DNA from: Prosthecobacter sp.
Lineage (GTDB): Bacteria; Verrucomicrobiota; Verrucomicrobiia; Verrucomicrobiales; Verrucomicrobiaceae
Assembly (NCBI RefSeq): GCF_034366625.1
Contig: NZ_JAXMIH010000006.1
Span: 1 to 64,000, forward strand
Length of the DNA stretch: 64,000 bases
Direction: 5' to 3'
Position numbers and translations under genes: made by a program. The notes beneath the pieces are model-generated. The model worked only from the letters and a program-made list of their open reading frames with translations, ran no database searches and was not told the origin of the DNA. Of the stretch, positions 36,546 to 45,421 are shown one piece after another; position 1 is the first letter of the stretch, and the number at the start of each line of letters is the position of its first letter.

Positions 36546-36794
36546 ATGCCTGCCGTCGCCACCCGTGATCTCGCCAGCCTCATCGCCGAGGAAGCCGCCA
36601 CGCTTCCGGCGGAGAAGCTGTCCTCCGTGCTCGATTATGTGCTGTTCATCAAACAGCAACATACCAAAAACGAAAACGGTGATGCGGCGTGGGAGCGCAT
36701 CATCAATGATCCACGGCCCCGCCCCAAGTTGCAGGCATTCATGCAGGCCGCGCTGGCGGAAGGCAGCGAACCCTTGGATTTGTCCCGGTTGTGA
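36546..36794 (+). CDS. Antitoxin-like protein (DUF2281/VapB-type)
   Basis: This 82-residue acidic-helical protein has LPAEKLSSVLDYVLFIKQQ (about 20-38), the arrangement seen in DUF2281 and related antitoxins. It overlaps the toxin gene by 4 bp (GTGA), the expected order antitoxin-then-toxin. It probably binds and neutralises the toxin and may bind its own promoter. Confidence 0.75.
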   Translation: MPAVATRDLASLIAEEAATLPAEKLSSVLDYVLFIKQQHTKNENGDAAWERIINDPRPRPKLQAFMQAALAEGSEPLDLSRL

Positions 36795-37054
36795 TTTCAC
36801 GCGCCACACCTGCATTCTGGCGTTGTCTGAATGCGCTCTCGCCGCAGGATCAACAGGCAGCCAGGAAAGCTTATGACCTGTTCATGGAGGATTGCGGCCA
36901 CCGTTCCCTGCGCTTCAAGAAGCTGGAGGGAGAAGCAGATGTGTGGTCCGTACGTGTGAATCTCAATCTGCGAGCCGTCGCGCAGCGCTCAGGTGACACT
37001 GTGACGTGGTTCTGGATCGGCACGCACAAGGAGTTCGACCATCTCTTTGCCTGA
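36791..37054 (+). CDS. ParE/RelE-superfamily toxin-like protein
   Basis: This 87-residue basic protein starts with GTG overlapping the antitoxin stop. The C-terminal strand pattern (VWSVRVNLNLRAVAQ, then TVTWFWIGTHKEFDHLF) is typical of small ParE/RelE toxins, which inhibit gyrase or cleave mRNA; the target cannot be read from sequence. With the preceding gene it forms a two-gene type II toxin-antitoxin module 8 bp from the convergent next gene. Confidence 0.82.
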   Translation: MISRATPAFWRCLNALSPQDQQAARKAYDLFMEDCGHRSLRFKKLEGEADVWSVRVNLNLRAVAQRSGDTVTWFWIGTHKEFDHLFA

Positions 37055-37062
37055 TCCACGTC

Positions 37063-37944
37063 TCAATTCAAACGCACCGGCTGCGGGCGCTGATAAACGA
37101 CGGAATCCATCGCTTGTTCAAGCGCCAATCCGCCCAGCACCGGCTGCAAATCGGGATGATTGGCAGTCTCCTCGACTTTTCTCATCTGCATCAGCCCGGC
37201 AAAGTCCCGGTTGTCGATCGCCTTGCGCACGGCCGGGTCGTAGCCGAGTTCGACGATGCGGGGATGATTGAGAGCCTGGGCGGCAGCGGGATTTTGCGCG
37301 GCAAGCTGCTGCCACATGCTGCCCTCGGGCCAGAGGATCAGCAGACGGGCGAGATTCGCGGTGGGCTTGATGTCGTAGGGATCGAGCCTTTTCGCCACAC
37401 CGCCGAGGAAGCTGTTGTCGATGCGCTGGCTGAGGCTGTACCAGAAGGATTTGGCCTGGCTTCCCACCTCGCCGCCCTTCTTTACGATCTCGGCGGCGTT
37501 TTCCATGCCATACAGGCTGCCGACGAGCCGCAGCACCATGCTGCCGATCCACAACAGCGCTCCCGAAGGAAGGAAGCTGATGATCAGCCCTTTCCACCCA
37601 TCCAGGCCACCGAGCATTTTCAGCAGGCCGAAAGCGGCAAGAAAGTACGTTCCCATTTTGCAGAGGAAGTAGGTCAGCAAGCCGGCCGCGACGGACAGCA
37701 TCAGCAGGCGATCCGTGGTGATGTTGATACCTGCCGCGCCAAAAATCTGCACCCGATGACGGAACACATACCACGCCGCGCCCACAGAAACCGCCAGTGT
37801 CACCGCGCCGAGCAACTGCTTCACCACGCCACGTGAAAAGGCCAGTCCGGCGGCGAAAGCAATGAAGCCCACGATGCCGATGGTGGCCCACATGCTGGAG
37901 GGCACCTTCTGGACGGTCTGGAGCACTTCACTGGGATTCGGCAT
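37063..37944 (-). CDS. Membrane protein, CvpA-like
   Basis: This 293-residue protein has four hydrophobic segments (about 20-42, 46-62, 78-100 and 110-142). The early FSRGVVKQLLGAVT and the four-helix layout resemble CvpA (colicin V production) proteins, which are needed for envelope integrity in some bacteria. The C-terminal third is soluble and unassigned. The start at MPNPSEV was chosen. trpD lies 67 bp away on the same strand. Confidence 0.6.
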   Translation of the reverse strand: MPNPSEVLQTVQKVPSSMWATIGIVGFIAFAAGLAFSRGVVKQLLGAVTLAVSVGAAWYVFRHRVQIFGAAGINITTDRLLMLSVAAGLLTYFLCKMGTYFLAAFGLLKMLGGLDGWKGLIISFLPSGALLWIGSMVLRLVGSLYGMENAAEIVKKGGEVGSQAKSFWYSLSQRIDNSFLGGVAKRLDPYDIKPTANLARLLILWPEGSMWQQLAAQNPAAAQALNHPRIVELGYDPAVRKAIDNRDFAGLMQMRKVEETANHPDLQPVLGGLALEQAMDSVVYQRPQPVRLN

Positions 37945-38011
37945 GGATGCGGTGGGATGGGACGCGCGCCATCGTAACATCTCCCGCCGCGCTGTCTCGC
38001 ACGAAAATGGC

Positions 38012-39049
38012 TCAGCACAGATCCTGCATTTCCCGCATCTTCACATGCGCGGCTCCGCGATTGAGGAGTTCCTCCGCCAAAGCCTTGCCCGCAGCCAGAT
38101 CCGCCGCCATGCCGGTGATCACGAAACCCGCCGCCGCGTTCAGCACGGCGATGTCGCGCTTCGCCCCCTTGATCGTGCCTGCCAGCACGCCTTCAAGAAT
38201 CATCGCATTCTCCGCCGCATCGCCGCCCACCAGTTCATCCAGCGCTGCCTTGCCAAAGCCGAGCGTTTTCGGGTCGATCTTCATCTCGCTGAGTTTGCCA
38301 CCCGCTATCTGGCAGACTTCGTTCACGTCCAGCGTGGAAAGCTCATCCATCCCCTGCCCTGCCCCGGCGCTGCCATGCACCACCCACGCTCCCTTGCGTC
38401 CGAGCTTGAGCAGGATTTCGCCAAAAGCCCGCGTCAGCTTCGGATCGAACACGCCGATGAGCTGGTAGTCCGGCCTGCCGGGATTCAGCAGCGGCCCCAG
38501 CACGTTGAAAATCGAGCGCTGGCCTTCGGCGGCGAGCAGCTTGCGCGCCTCCGCCACCGCCTTGAAGGCCGGATGATACAGCGGCGCAAAAAAGAACCCG
38601 AGGCCGATGGTCTCGATGCCATGCACGACTTTCTCCACCGGCAGTTCGATCTTGATGCCCAGCGCCTCCAGCACATCCGCACCGCCCGCCTTCGAGGTGA
38701 TGCCACGATTGCCATGCTTCGTCACACACACACCGCCTGCGGCCAAAATGAACATCGCTGTGCTCGACACATTGAATAGATGCAGTTTGTCGCCACCCGT
38801 GCCGACGACATCCAGCATCGGTCCCGGCAATTTGGCGCGATCAATCCCCGGATCGACCGCCAGCTTGAGGAATTCATTCACAAAGGCCGCGATCTCCTCC
38901 GGCGTCTCGCCTTTATGCGCCAGCGCCCGCAAAAAGTCCGCCTTCGTCATCGCCGTCACCGCCGGATCGACCAGGCACGCCGCAGCCTCCGCGATCTGGG
39001 CCTCGGTGAGATTTGTTCCCTGGGTCAGGCTGGTGGTCAGTGATTCCAT
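38012..39049 (-). CDS. trpD: Anthranilate phosphoribosyltransferase
   Basis: This 345-residue enzyme joins anthranilate to PRPP in tryptophan synthesis. The signature motifs are LDVVGTGGDKLHLFNVSS (PRPP site), KHGNRGITSKAGGADVLE (anthranilate site) and the conserved GPLLNPG. Length is normal. No other trp gene is adjacent. It is divergent from the Hsp70 gene with 61 bp between the starts. Confidence 0.96.
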   Translation of the reverse strand: MESLTTSLTQGTNLTEAQIAEAAACLVDPAVTAMTKADFLRALAHKGETPEEIAAFVNEFLKLAVDPGIDRAKLPGPMLDVVGTGGDKLHLFNVSSTAMFILAAGGVCVTKHGNRGITSKAGGADVLEALGIKIELPVEKVVHGIETIGLGFFFAPLYHPAFKAVAEARKLLAAEGQRSIFNVLGPLLNPGRPDYQLIGVFDPKLTRAFGEILLKLGRKGAWVVHGSAGAGQGMDELSTLDVNEVCQIAGGKLSEMKIDPKTLGFGKAALDELVGGDAAENAMILEGVLAGTIKGAKRDIAVLNAAAGFVITGMAADLAAGKALAEELLNRGAAHVKMREMQDLC

Positions 39050-39110
39050 GATTTGATTTTGACCAAAGCGCAGTGTTTAGCAAGCCCACCTGCATGAACC
39101 TTCCGAAACG

Positions 39111-40829
39111 TTGAATCCAAATTCCCCCATCCTCGGCATCGACCTCGGCACCACGAACTCCCTCGTCGGCGTCGTGGACAGCGGTTTTCCCATTCTGCTG
39201 GCCGATGAAAACGGCAGTCGCAGCACGCCAAGCGCCGTCTGCATCGCTGAAGACGGGACAATCACCGTCGGAGCCGTGGCTTTAAGACAACGGGCGCTGC
39301 ATCCCACACGCACCATCACCTCGGTGAAGCGTCTCATCGGACGCCGTCCCGGAGAAGGCGGCTGGGTGCCGCCGTATGTCTTGAGCGATTTGCAAACCAC
39401 GCCCGTCGAGGTTTCAGCGGAGATTTTGAAGCATCTCAAGGCCGTCGCCGAACGGGCGTTGGAGCAAAGCGTGTCACAGGCCGTCATCACGGTGCCTGCT
39501 TATTTCAACGATGCGCAGCGCAATGCCACGAAGCGTGCCGGTGAACTCGCCGGACTCGAAGTCGTGCGCATTTTGAGCGAGCCGACTGCCGCAGCGCTCG
39601 CCTACGGTCTCGACAAACTCGGCGAGCATCAAAAAGTGGCCGTCTATGACCTCGGCGGCGGCACCTTTGACATCTCCGTGCTCGAAATGCGCGATGGTGC
39701 CTTCCAAGTGCTCTCCACCGCCGGCGACACGCAACTCGGTGGCGATGATCTCGACCGCATGCTCGCCGGATTCATCGCTGAGAAGCTCAATTTGTCCGCC
39801 AAAGACATCCGCGTGCTCGAAGCGGCGGAATCCGTCAAAAAACGGCTTTCAGTCGATGAAGCAGCCTCGTTCGATGGTTTGGACATCACACGTGCCGAAC
39901 TCGAAAAAATAGCCCGTCCCTGGATCGAGTGCACGCGCCTCCACTGCCTGCGTGCTTTGAGCGATGCGAACCTCAAAGCGGAGCAGCTTGATGAAATCAT
40001 CCTTGTCGGCGGAAGTACGCGCATGCCGCTGGTGCGCGAATATGTGCGCGAACTCTTTGGACGTGAGCCGAACACCTCGCAGAATCCTGATGAGGCCATC
40101 GCGCTCGGTGCCACGATCCAGGCAGGCATCTTGAGTGGCAGCTTGCGTCAGGTGTTGCTTCTCGATGTCACGCCGCTCTCGCTCGGCATCGAAACCTTCG
40201 GCGGCTTGATGAACATCATCATCCCGCGCAACACGACGATTCCCGCCAAGGCGGGTGAGATGTTCACCAACGCCGTCGCCAATCAAGACAGCATGCTCAT
40301 CCGCATCCTGCAGGGCGAGCGTGAACTGGCGAAGGACAACTGGGAGCTCGGCCGCATCGAGGTGCCGTTTCCGCCCGGCCCAAAAGGCAGCGCGCGCGTG
40401 GGTGTGCAGTTCAGTTTGGACGCGGATGGCATTTTGAATGTCCTCGCTCGCGATACCGCGACGAATCAGGACACCACGCTCGAAATCAGCGGCACCGCGA
40501 TCGACGTGGAAGACGAACGCGTGGAGCAGATGATCGCCGAAAGCGTCGATTTAGCCTTCGAGGACATGAACGAACGCATCTGGACCGAGGCAAAACTCAA
40601 AGCTGAGGAACTGCTCCCCGCCGTCGATGCCGCGCTGGCCCAGCTCGGTGAGTCCGTCGAAGTCCGCGCCTGCGCCGCCGAAGTGCGCCGCCTGCTCGAT
40701 TTGCCGGAACATGATGCGCGTGCGCTCAAAGCAGCAAATCAGCAGCTCGACGATGCCACGCAATCACTCGCCGTGATGCTGATCGAGCGTGCGATGGAGG
40801 AATCCTTGGCACGGCGCGGGCTGGTGTGA
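39111..40829 (+). CDS. Hsp70-family chaperone (short DnaK/HscA-like)
   Basis: This 572-residue protein has a nucleotide-binding domain (GIDLGTTNSLVGVV; VYDLGGGTFDISVLE; ILVGGSTRMPLVREYV) and a substrate-binding domain (about 370-500) with DVTPLSLGIETFGG. It is shorter than DnaK (about 640), with a truncated C-terminal lid, closer to HscA-like proteins. It starts with TTG at 39111; an upstream ATG is in another frame. There is no isc gene nearby, so a role in iron-sulfur assembly is not supported by context. The kinase gene follows by 46 bp. Confidence 0.92.
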   Translation: MNPNSPILGIDLGTTNSLVGVVDSGFPILLADENGSRSTPSAVCIAEDGTITVGAVALRQRALHPTRTITSVKRLIGRRPGEGGWVPPYVLSDLQTTPVEVSAEILKHLKAVAERALEQSVSQAVITVPAYFNDAQRNATKRAGELAGLEVVRILSEPTAAALAYGLDKLGEHQKVAVYDLGGGTFDISVLEMRDGAFQVLSTAGDTQLGGDDLDRMLAGFIAEKLNLSAKDIRVLEAAESVKKRLSVDEAASFDGLDITRAELEKIARPWIECTRLHCLRALSDANLKAEQLDEIILVGGSTRMPLVREYVRELFGREPNTSQNPDEAIALGATIQAGILSGSLRQVLLLDVTPLSLGIETFGGLMNIIIPRNTTIPAKAGEMFTNAVANQDSMLIRILQGERELAKDNWELGRIEVPFPPGPKGSARVGVQFSLDADGILNVLARDTATNQDTTLEISGTAIDVEDERVEQMIAESVDLAFEDMNERIWTEAKLKAEELLPAVDAALAQLGESVEVRACAAEVRRLLDLPEHDARALKAANQQLDDATQSLAVMLIERAMEESLARRGLV

Positions 40830-40875
40830 TTTTCTTATTCCTTTTCCAGCACCCTGCCGCTAGCATCCGGCGCAA

Positions 40876-43800
40876 ATGAGCGAGGAAAATCCCGGCCCAC
40901 GTTCCACAGCAGGCATGAGCCGCTGGACGCCGCCTGCATCAGAACACATGCAGGCCATGCTGCCGCAGTATGATGAGTGGTCGCTGCTGGGCTGTGGCGG
41001 CATGGGCGCTGTTTACAAGGCCAGGCAGGTTTCATTGGACCGCACGGTCGCCATCAAGGTGCTGCCGCCGCAGGTTGCAGAAGACGAGGCGGAATTCGTC
41101 GAGCGCTTCAAGAACGAGGCGCGCACGATGGCGAAGCTGAACCACCCGGCCATCGTGGCCGTGCATGATTTCGGCGAGACCAGCGACGGGCTGCTCTACA
41201 TCGTCATGGAGTTCATCGACGGCACGGACGTGTCAAAGATGATCCAGGCGCAGCGCAAGCTGCCGGTGGACCACGCGCTGGCCATCACGGCGCATGTTTG
41301 TGATGCGCTGGCCTATGCGCACGAGCATGGTGTCATCCACCGCGACATCAAGCCCGCCAACATCCTCATCAACATGGAGGGCGCGGTGAAGGTGGCCGAC
41401 TTCGGCCTGGCCCGCATGCATGATCCAAGCCAGACCAGCGGCCTGACGCAGGGCGGCATGACGATGGGCACGCCGGACTACGTGGCGCCGGAAGCACTGA
41501 TCACCGGTGTGATGGTGGACGGACGCGCCGACCTCTACGCCGTGGGCGTGATGCTCTACAACATGCTCACCGGCGAGATCCCACGCGGTTTCTTCCAACT
41601 GCCGAGCGAAAAAACCAACTGCGACACACGCTTCGACGTCATCGTGCGCAAAGCGATGGAGCAAGATGTGGTGAAGCGCTACCAGACCTCGCGTGAAATC
41701 CGGCGTGACCTCGATCAAATCCTCACCGTGCCGGTGGCGAAGGCAAAAACCGCCGCGAAAGCAGCCGGCGGCATGCCGCCACGCCAGCGCCAGCACGTTC
41801 TGCCGCCACCACCGCCAAAAAGCACGCCCTGGGGCCTGATCGCCGCCGCCGTGATCGTGCTGGGTGGTGTGGCATTCTTTGTAATGAAGTCCGGCGATTC
41901 CAAATCGCCGTCCCAGGAGATCGCGAGGGCAACGCCCAGGCCAGAAATGACAAAAACAGCTCCTGAGCCGAAAAAGCCTGAAGCACCGAAAAGAACGGAG
42001 CCAGCGTCGATGCCCGTCGTCGTGCGGACCGATCCCGACGCACCCAAAGGCAGTCCGCTGTCGGAGCTTCCAGTGCTCAGCCATGCGGGGCACCATTATC
42101 AGGTGGTTGGGAAAGAAACGAGCCAGGCCGCGGCACAGAAACACGCGGAGAGCCTCGGCGCGCATCTGCTCACGATCACAAGCCAGGCGGAGATGGACTG
42201 GCTGGACCAGACGCTGCCGCCTTTCTTGAAACAGGTGCCGCAGTGGATGGCCACCATTGGGGGCAGACGTGAGGGCGGCGTTTGGAAGTGGATCACTGGC
42301 GAACCTTTTGAGTACACACGCTGGGACGGCGCGCTGTCAGCGCCCGATGTGGAGCCTGAGAAGAAATTCGCACTCAAGCTCACCGCCAAGAACGGCACAG
42401 CGACGCTGGTCTGGGGCAACGGCCACTTCGACGGCAACCGTGCCTTCATCCTCGAATGGGACAGCACACCGAAGACTGTTCCCGCGCCAACACCGCCAAC
42501 GATGCCGCCCGTCACCGAAAGCGAGGCTGCTAAACGGCTGCGAGAGCTGGAAACCAGCTTCCGCGCGGCGCTGGAGCGCGATGTGTTGAGCAAACACCGC
42601 GAGAAGCTGGCTGATTTGAACGGCAAGTATCTCGCCGCACTCGACCGCTCGCTCGCCACTGCCACGGCGGCTTCAGCCTTGCCGGAGGCGCTCGCCTTGC
42701 GCGATGAGAAACAGCGCATCGAGACCCAGGGCCCGCTGCCCACCGATGATGCGCCCACGCTGCCCGCTCCTCTGAAAACATTGCGCTCCACTTACCGCAC
42801 GAGCTTGAAGCCCATCGAGATTGAACAACACAACAACCGGATCACGCTGTTTTTGAAGTATGAGGAGGTGCTGAAGGCCTTGCAGACAGAGTTGACCCAG
42901 TCTGGCAAGCTCGATGATGCGAAGCTGGTGAGCGAGCGCATGAGCGACATCGCCCGCGAGCGCACCGCCGGAATCAGCGAGGCCAAAGAACTGCTGCCAG
43001 GAGGTGGTGAACTCATGCTGAAGAAATCCGAGCGCTTCACCTCCACGGAGAAATTCACGCCACCTGTGGAGTTCACCATCGTGGCCAAAACGCAGAAGAA
43101 CGACCTGCGCCTGGCCTACTCCGCGAAGCAGTTGATCTTCAACTGGGAGTTACGCCCTGATGAGCTGCGTCTCGACAGCGATCCCGGCGGAGGCCGACAT
43201 GCCCTGGGCAAAGGCCGCATTCCGGAGGACACTTTCGTCACGATCCACTGGCGCGTGTATCCCCACATGCAGAGCATCAGCGTCGATGGTGAGCGGCGCT
43301 ATCTCCACTTTGGCGACTACACGAAGGTGGACCAGCCACTGGAGATTTTCCCGCTGAACTCCATCGTCACGGTGAAATCGGTCAAGACTCGTGTCATCGA
43401 CATCAAAACACTCGAAGAGCGTGTCTCCAGCGTGCCGGAGATGAGGGAAAGCCTGCTCAACAAGACCGAGTGGGCCGGCAAGCTCACCATCCCCGCCGGT
43501 GTTTACCGACCCATCCGCCGCATCGACATCGGCGCTCCCGGCAAGAAAGATCCAAAAGCGCAATACGACGAGCAGCGCTGTGATGTGACGAGCCTGCCCG
43601 GCATGCGCATCGAGAACGTGCGCTTCCACATGCGTGAAGGCTCGTGGAAAGTCGCAGGCGGTCACTTTCGTGATGTGAAGATCACCGCCGACCTGGGTGG
43701 CAGCTTCGAGGCACGCGACAGTTTGTTTCAAGACTGTGCTTTTTCCAAGGAAGGTGCCTGGTATGTTGCGTGGTTCAGCAGCAAGTGGAACTTCACTAAC

Positions 43801-44235
43801 TGCGTCTTCTCCGGCTCCTTCATGCAGAACTGGAAGCTGGGTGATGTGGGCGTGAAGCTCGACGGCTGCACCTTCCACGGCGTGGATTTGATCCCCATCG
43901 GGATCAAGGAGGACGCGGGAACGGAAATGACCAAAGACTGGCTCAGCATCCAGAACTGCCGCTTCATCAACTGTCGCGTGCCGGAGAGCTTTGCGCTCGC
44001 CACAAAGAACTGCGTCTTTGAAAAATGCACCTTCGGCGAGCCGGAGGAGAAACTGCCGGTCAAATCACCGCTGAATACCGTCATCTACATCCAGGACTGT
44101 GCCAACACACCCAAGGCAGGTCCCGGACGCTCCATTGAGGCGAAACCCGCCACTCAACTGGGCGGCAAGGCCGGTGCCGCGCTGCCCTATGTGTTCACGA
44201 ACGAGCGACTCGACTTCCAAAGCCCGCCACCTTGA
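40876..44235 (+). CDS. Ser/Thr protein kinase with external lectin-like domain
   Basis: This 1119-residue protein has a complete Hanks-type kinase domain (about 30-290: LLGCGGMGAVYKARQ, AIKVLPP, HRDIKPANILI, ADFGLARM, MGTPDYVAPE), a Pro-rich linker and a membrane helix (WGLIAAAVIVLGGVAFFVM, about 317-335). Outside follow a C-type lectin-like domain (about 395-530: HYQVVGKETSQAAAQKHA, then GGRREGGVWKWITGEP), coiled-coil stretches (about 550-710) and a C-terminal beta-helix-like region (about 870-1090). This fits a transmembrane receptor that may sense sugars or ligands and signal by phosphorylation. It follows the Hsp70 gene by 46 bp. Confidence 0.9.
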   Translation: MSEENPGPRSTAGMSRWTPPASEHMQAMLPQYDEWSLLGCGGMGAVYKARQVSLDRTVAIKVLPPQVAEDEAEFVERFKNEARTMAKLNHPAIVAVHDFGETSDGLLYIVMEFIDGTDVSKMIQAQRKLPVDHALAITAHVCDALAYAHEHGVIHRDIKPANILINMEGAVKVADFGLARMHDPSQTSGLTQGGMTMGTPDYVAPEALITGVMVDGRADLYAVGVMLYNMLTGEIPRGFFQLPSEKTNCDTRFDVIVRKAMEQDVVKRYQTSREIRRDLDQILTVPVAKAKTAAKAAGGMPPRQRQHVLPPPPPKSTPWGLIAAAVIVLGGVAFFVMKSGDSKSPSQEIARATPRPEMTKTAPEPKKPEAPKRTEPASMPVVVRTDPDAPKGSPLSELPVLSHAGHHYQVVGKETSQAAAQKHAESLGAHLLTITSQAEMDWLDQTLPPFLKQVPQWMATIGGRREGGVWKWITGEPFEYTRWDGALSAPDVEPEKKFALKLTAKNGTATLVWGNGHFDGNRAFILEWDSTPKTVPAPTPPTMPPVTESEAAKRLRELETSFRAALERDVLSKHREKLADLNGKYLAALDRSLATATAASALPEALALRDEKQRIETQGPLPTDDAPTLPAPLKTLRSTYRTSLKPIEIEQHNNRITLFLKYEEVLKALQTELTQSGKLDDAKLVSERMSDIARERTAGISEAKELLPGGGELMLKKSERFTSTEKFTPPVEFTIVAKTQKNDLRLAYSAKQLIFNWELRPDELRLDSDPGGGRHALGKGRIPEDTFVTIHWRVYPHMQSISVDGERRYLHFGDYTKVDQPLEIFPLNSIVTVKSVKTRVIDIKTLEERVSSVPEMRESLLNKTEWAGKLTIPAGVYRPIRRIDIGAPGKKDPKAQYDEQRCDVTSLPGMRIENVRFHMREGSWKVAGGHFRDVKITADLGGSFEARDSLFQDCAFSKEGAWYVAWFSSKWNFTNCVFSGSFMQNWKLGDVGVKLDGCTFHGVDLIPIGIKEDAGTEMTKDWLSIQNCRFINCRVPESFALATKNCVFEKCTFGEPEEKLPVKSPLNTVIYIQDCANTPKAGPGRSIEAKPATQLGGKAGAALPYVFTNERLDFQSPPP

Positions 44236-44252
44236 GCTGCGGTCTTCTGTGG

Positions 44253-45221
44253 TCACCGCACGGCACCTGTGCCGTTCTCTTTGAAATAAGCGTCACGCAT
44301 GCGGCGGAGTTCCTCGAGGCGTGAAGAGATGGCGGTATGTTCGCGCTCCTTCTCGACCTTCTGCTGGCGGACGAAATGATTGTTGTCGCCAATGTTACGC
44401 CAAGGACCGGCGGGGACCTCGCTCACATCGACAAAGCGCCAGTCACAACGGGACATGCTTTTCAGCCCGAGGTAATCACGAATGGCAGGGGAGATGTCGA
44501 TACCCGCGCCATTGTTGCTGTTGTTTTTCGGGCGGGCGTTGCCAAAGACATAATCGTAGTCATCGGTAACAAAGGGTCCACAGTCCTCCCACTGGGCATA
44601 GCAGACGCGGTTGCCATGCTTGATGGCCACCCACTGGCCCTTGAGAACAGTCCTGCCGGAGCGGGTGTAGCGTAGCTTGAACCACGGGATGACCTTGGAG
44701 GCCTCGGGCTTGTGCGAGTTGTAATCAATGCAGTCGTTGTAGGGCAGCGCCACATAAAACGGGTTCTGCCTCGGTGTGAAGCCCACCGGCGTGAAATTGT
44801 CGGTGCGCTTGGTGGGATCGGGGTCGTCATAGCCGCCGAAATTATCCATCCACTTCGTATCCCATGAGCTTTTGTCGTTCGGTGTGGGATTGTTCTCCGT
44901 CGGCTCCTCACCCACCCAGAACACAGTGGCGACAATGTCGATTTTCCACGGATACCTCGCGTACTCCAGGTGTGGCATGGGAGGCGAGCTGAAATTGGGC
45001 AACGAGGAAGCGATGCTCCGGGGCGGCGGCGGGGCAACCGGCCTCGATACCGGGACGGCGGGCGATTTGCTTTTCAGCGCCACCGGCGCGGTGTCACGCT
45101 TGTTGAGCGCCGCCACGGCTCCGGTCGCTGAAACTGATGATGCCCCCTGGCTGAATGCCGATGCCGCCGTCACGAGAGACGCGGCGACGATCATAGAACT
45201 GATTGAGCGTTGGACAGGCAT
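44253..45221 (-). CDS. Secreted protein, possible double-psi beta-barrel
   Basis: This 322-residue protein has a signal peptide (SMIVAASLVTAASAF, about 9-24), a Pro/Ser-rich spacer and a globular domain with the pattern of RlpA/double-psi barrels: GQWVAIKHGNRVCYAQWEDCG, then GAGIDISPAIRDYLGL and WRFVDVSEVP (each quoted in parts; the first motif lies about residues 205-225). RlpA-like proteins bind or cut peptidoglycan, but the catalytic residues could not be confirmed. A charged helical tail follows. The start at MPVQRS was chosen over a longer, non-signal leader. A 200-bp gap to nadB contains nothing recognisable. Confidence 0.65.
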   Translation of the reverse strand: MPVQRSISSMIVAASLVTAASAFSQGASSVSATGAVAALNKRDTAPVALKSKSPAVPVSRPVAPPPPRSIASSLPNFSSPPMPHLEYARYPWKIDIVATVFWVGEEPTENNPTPNDKSSWDTKWMDNFGGYDDPDPTKRTDNFTPVGFTPRQNPFYVALPYNDCIDYNSHKPEASKVIPWFKLRYTRSGRTVLKGQWVAIKHGNRVCYAQWEDCGPFVTDDYDYVFGNARPKNNSNNGAGIDISPAIRDYLGLKSMSRCDWRFVDVSEVPAGPWRNIGDNNHFVRQQKVEKEREHTAISSRLEELRRMRDAYFKENGTGAVR

Positions 45222-45421
45222 TGGGGGTGGTCCGAATTGGCGAAAATGTAGCAGGTTCACCTGGTAAACCGCAATCTGTAATTCACCAAGCGAGGCGATG
45301 CTGCCCGGAGAACCAGATTGTTGTGGTCTGCGAAGCATCAACGCCAAAGGATGGACAAACCCTGCATGCGGCTGTTCAAAGCGCTGTCTCGGACCTCTTC
45401 CGCACCACAGCCGCAATAATC

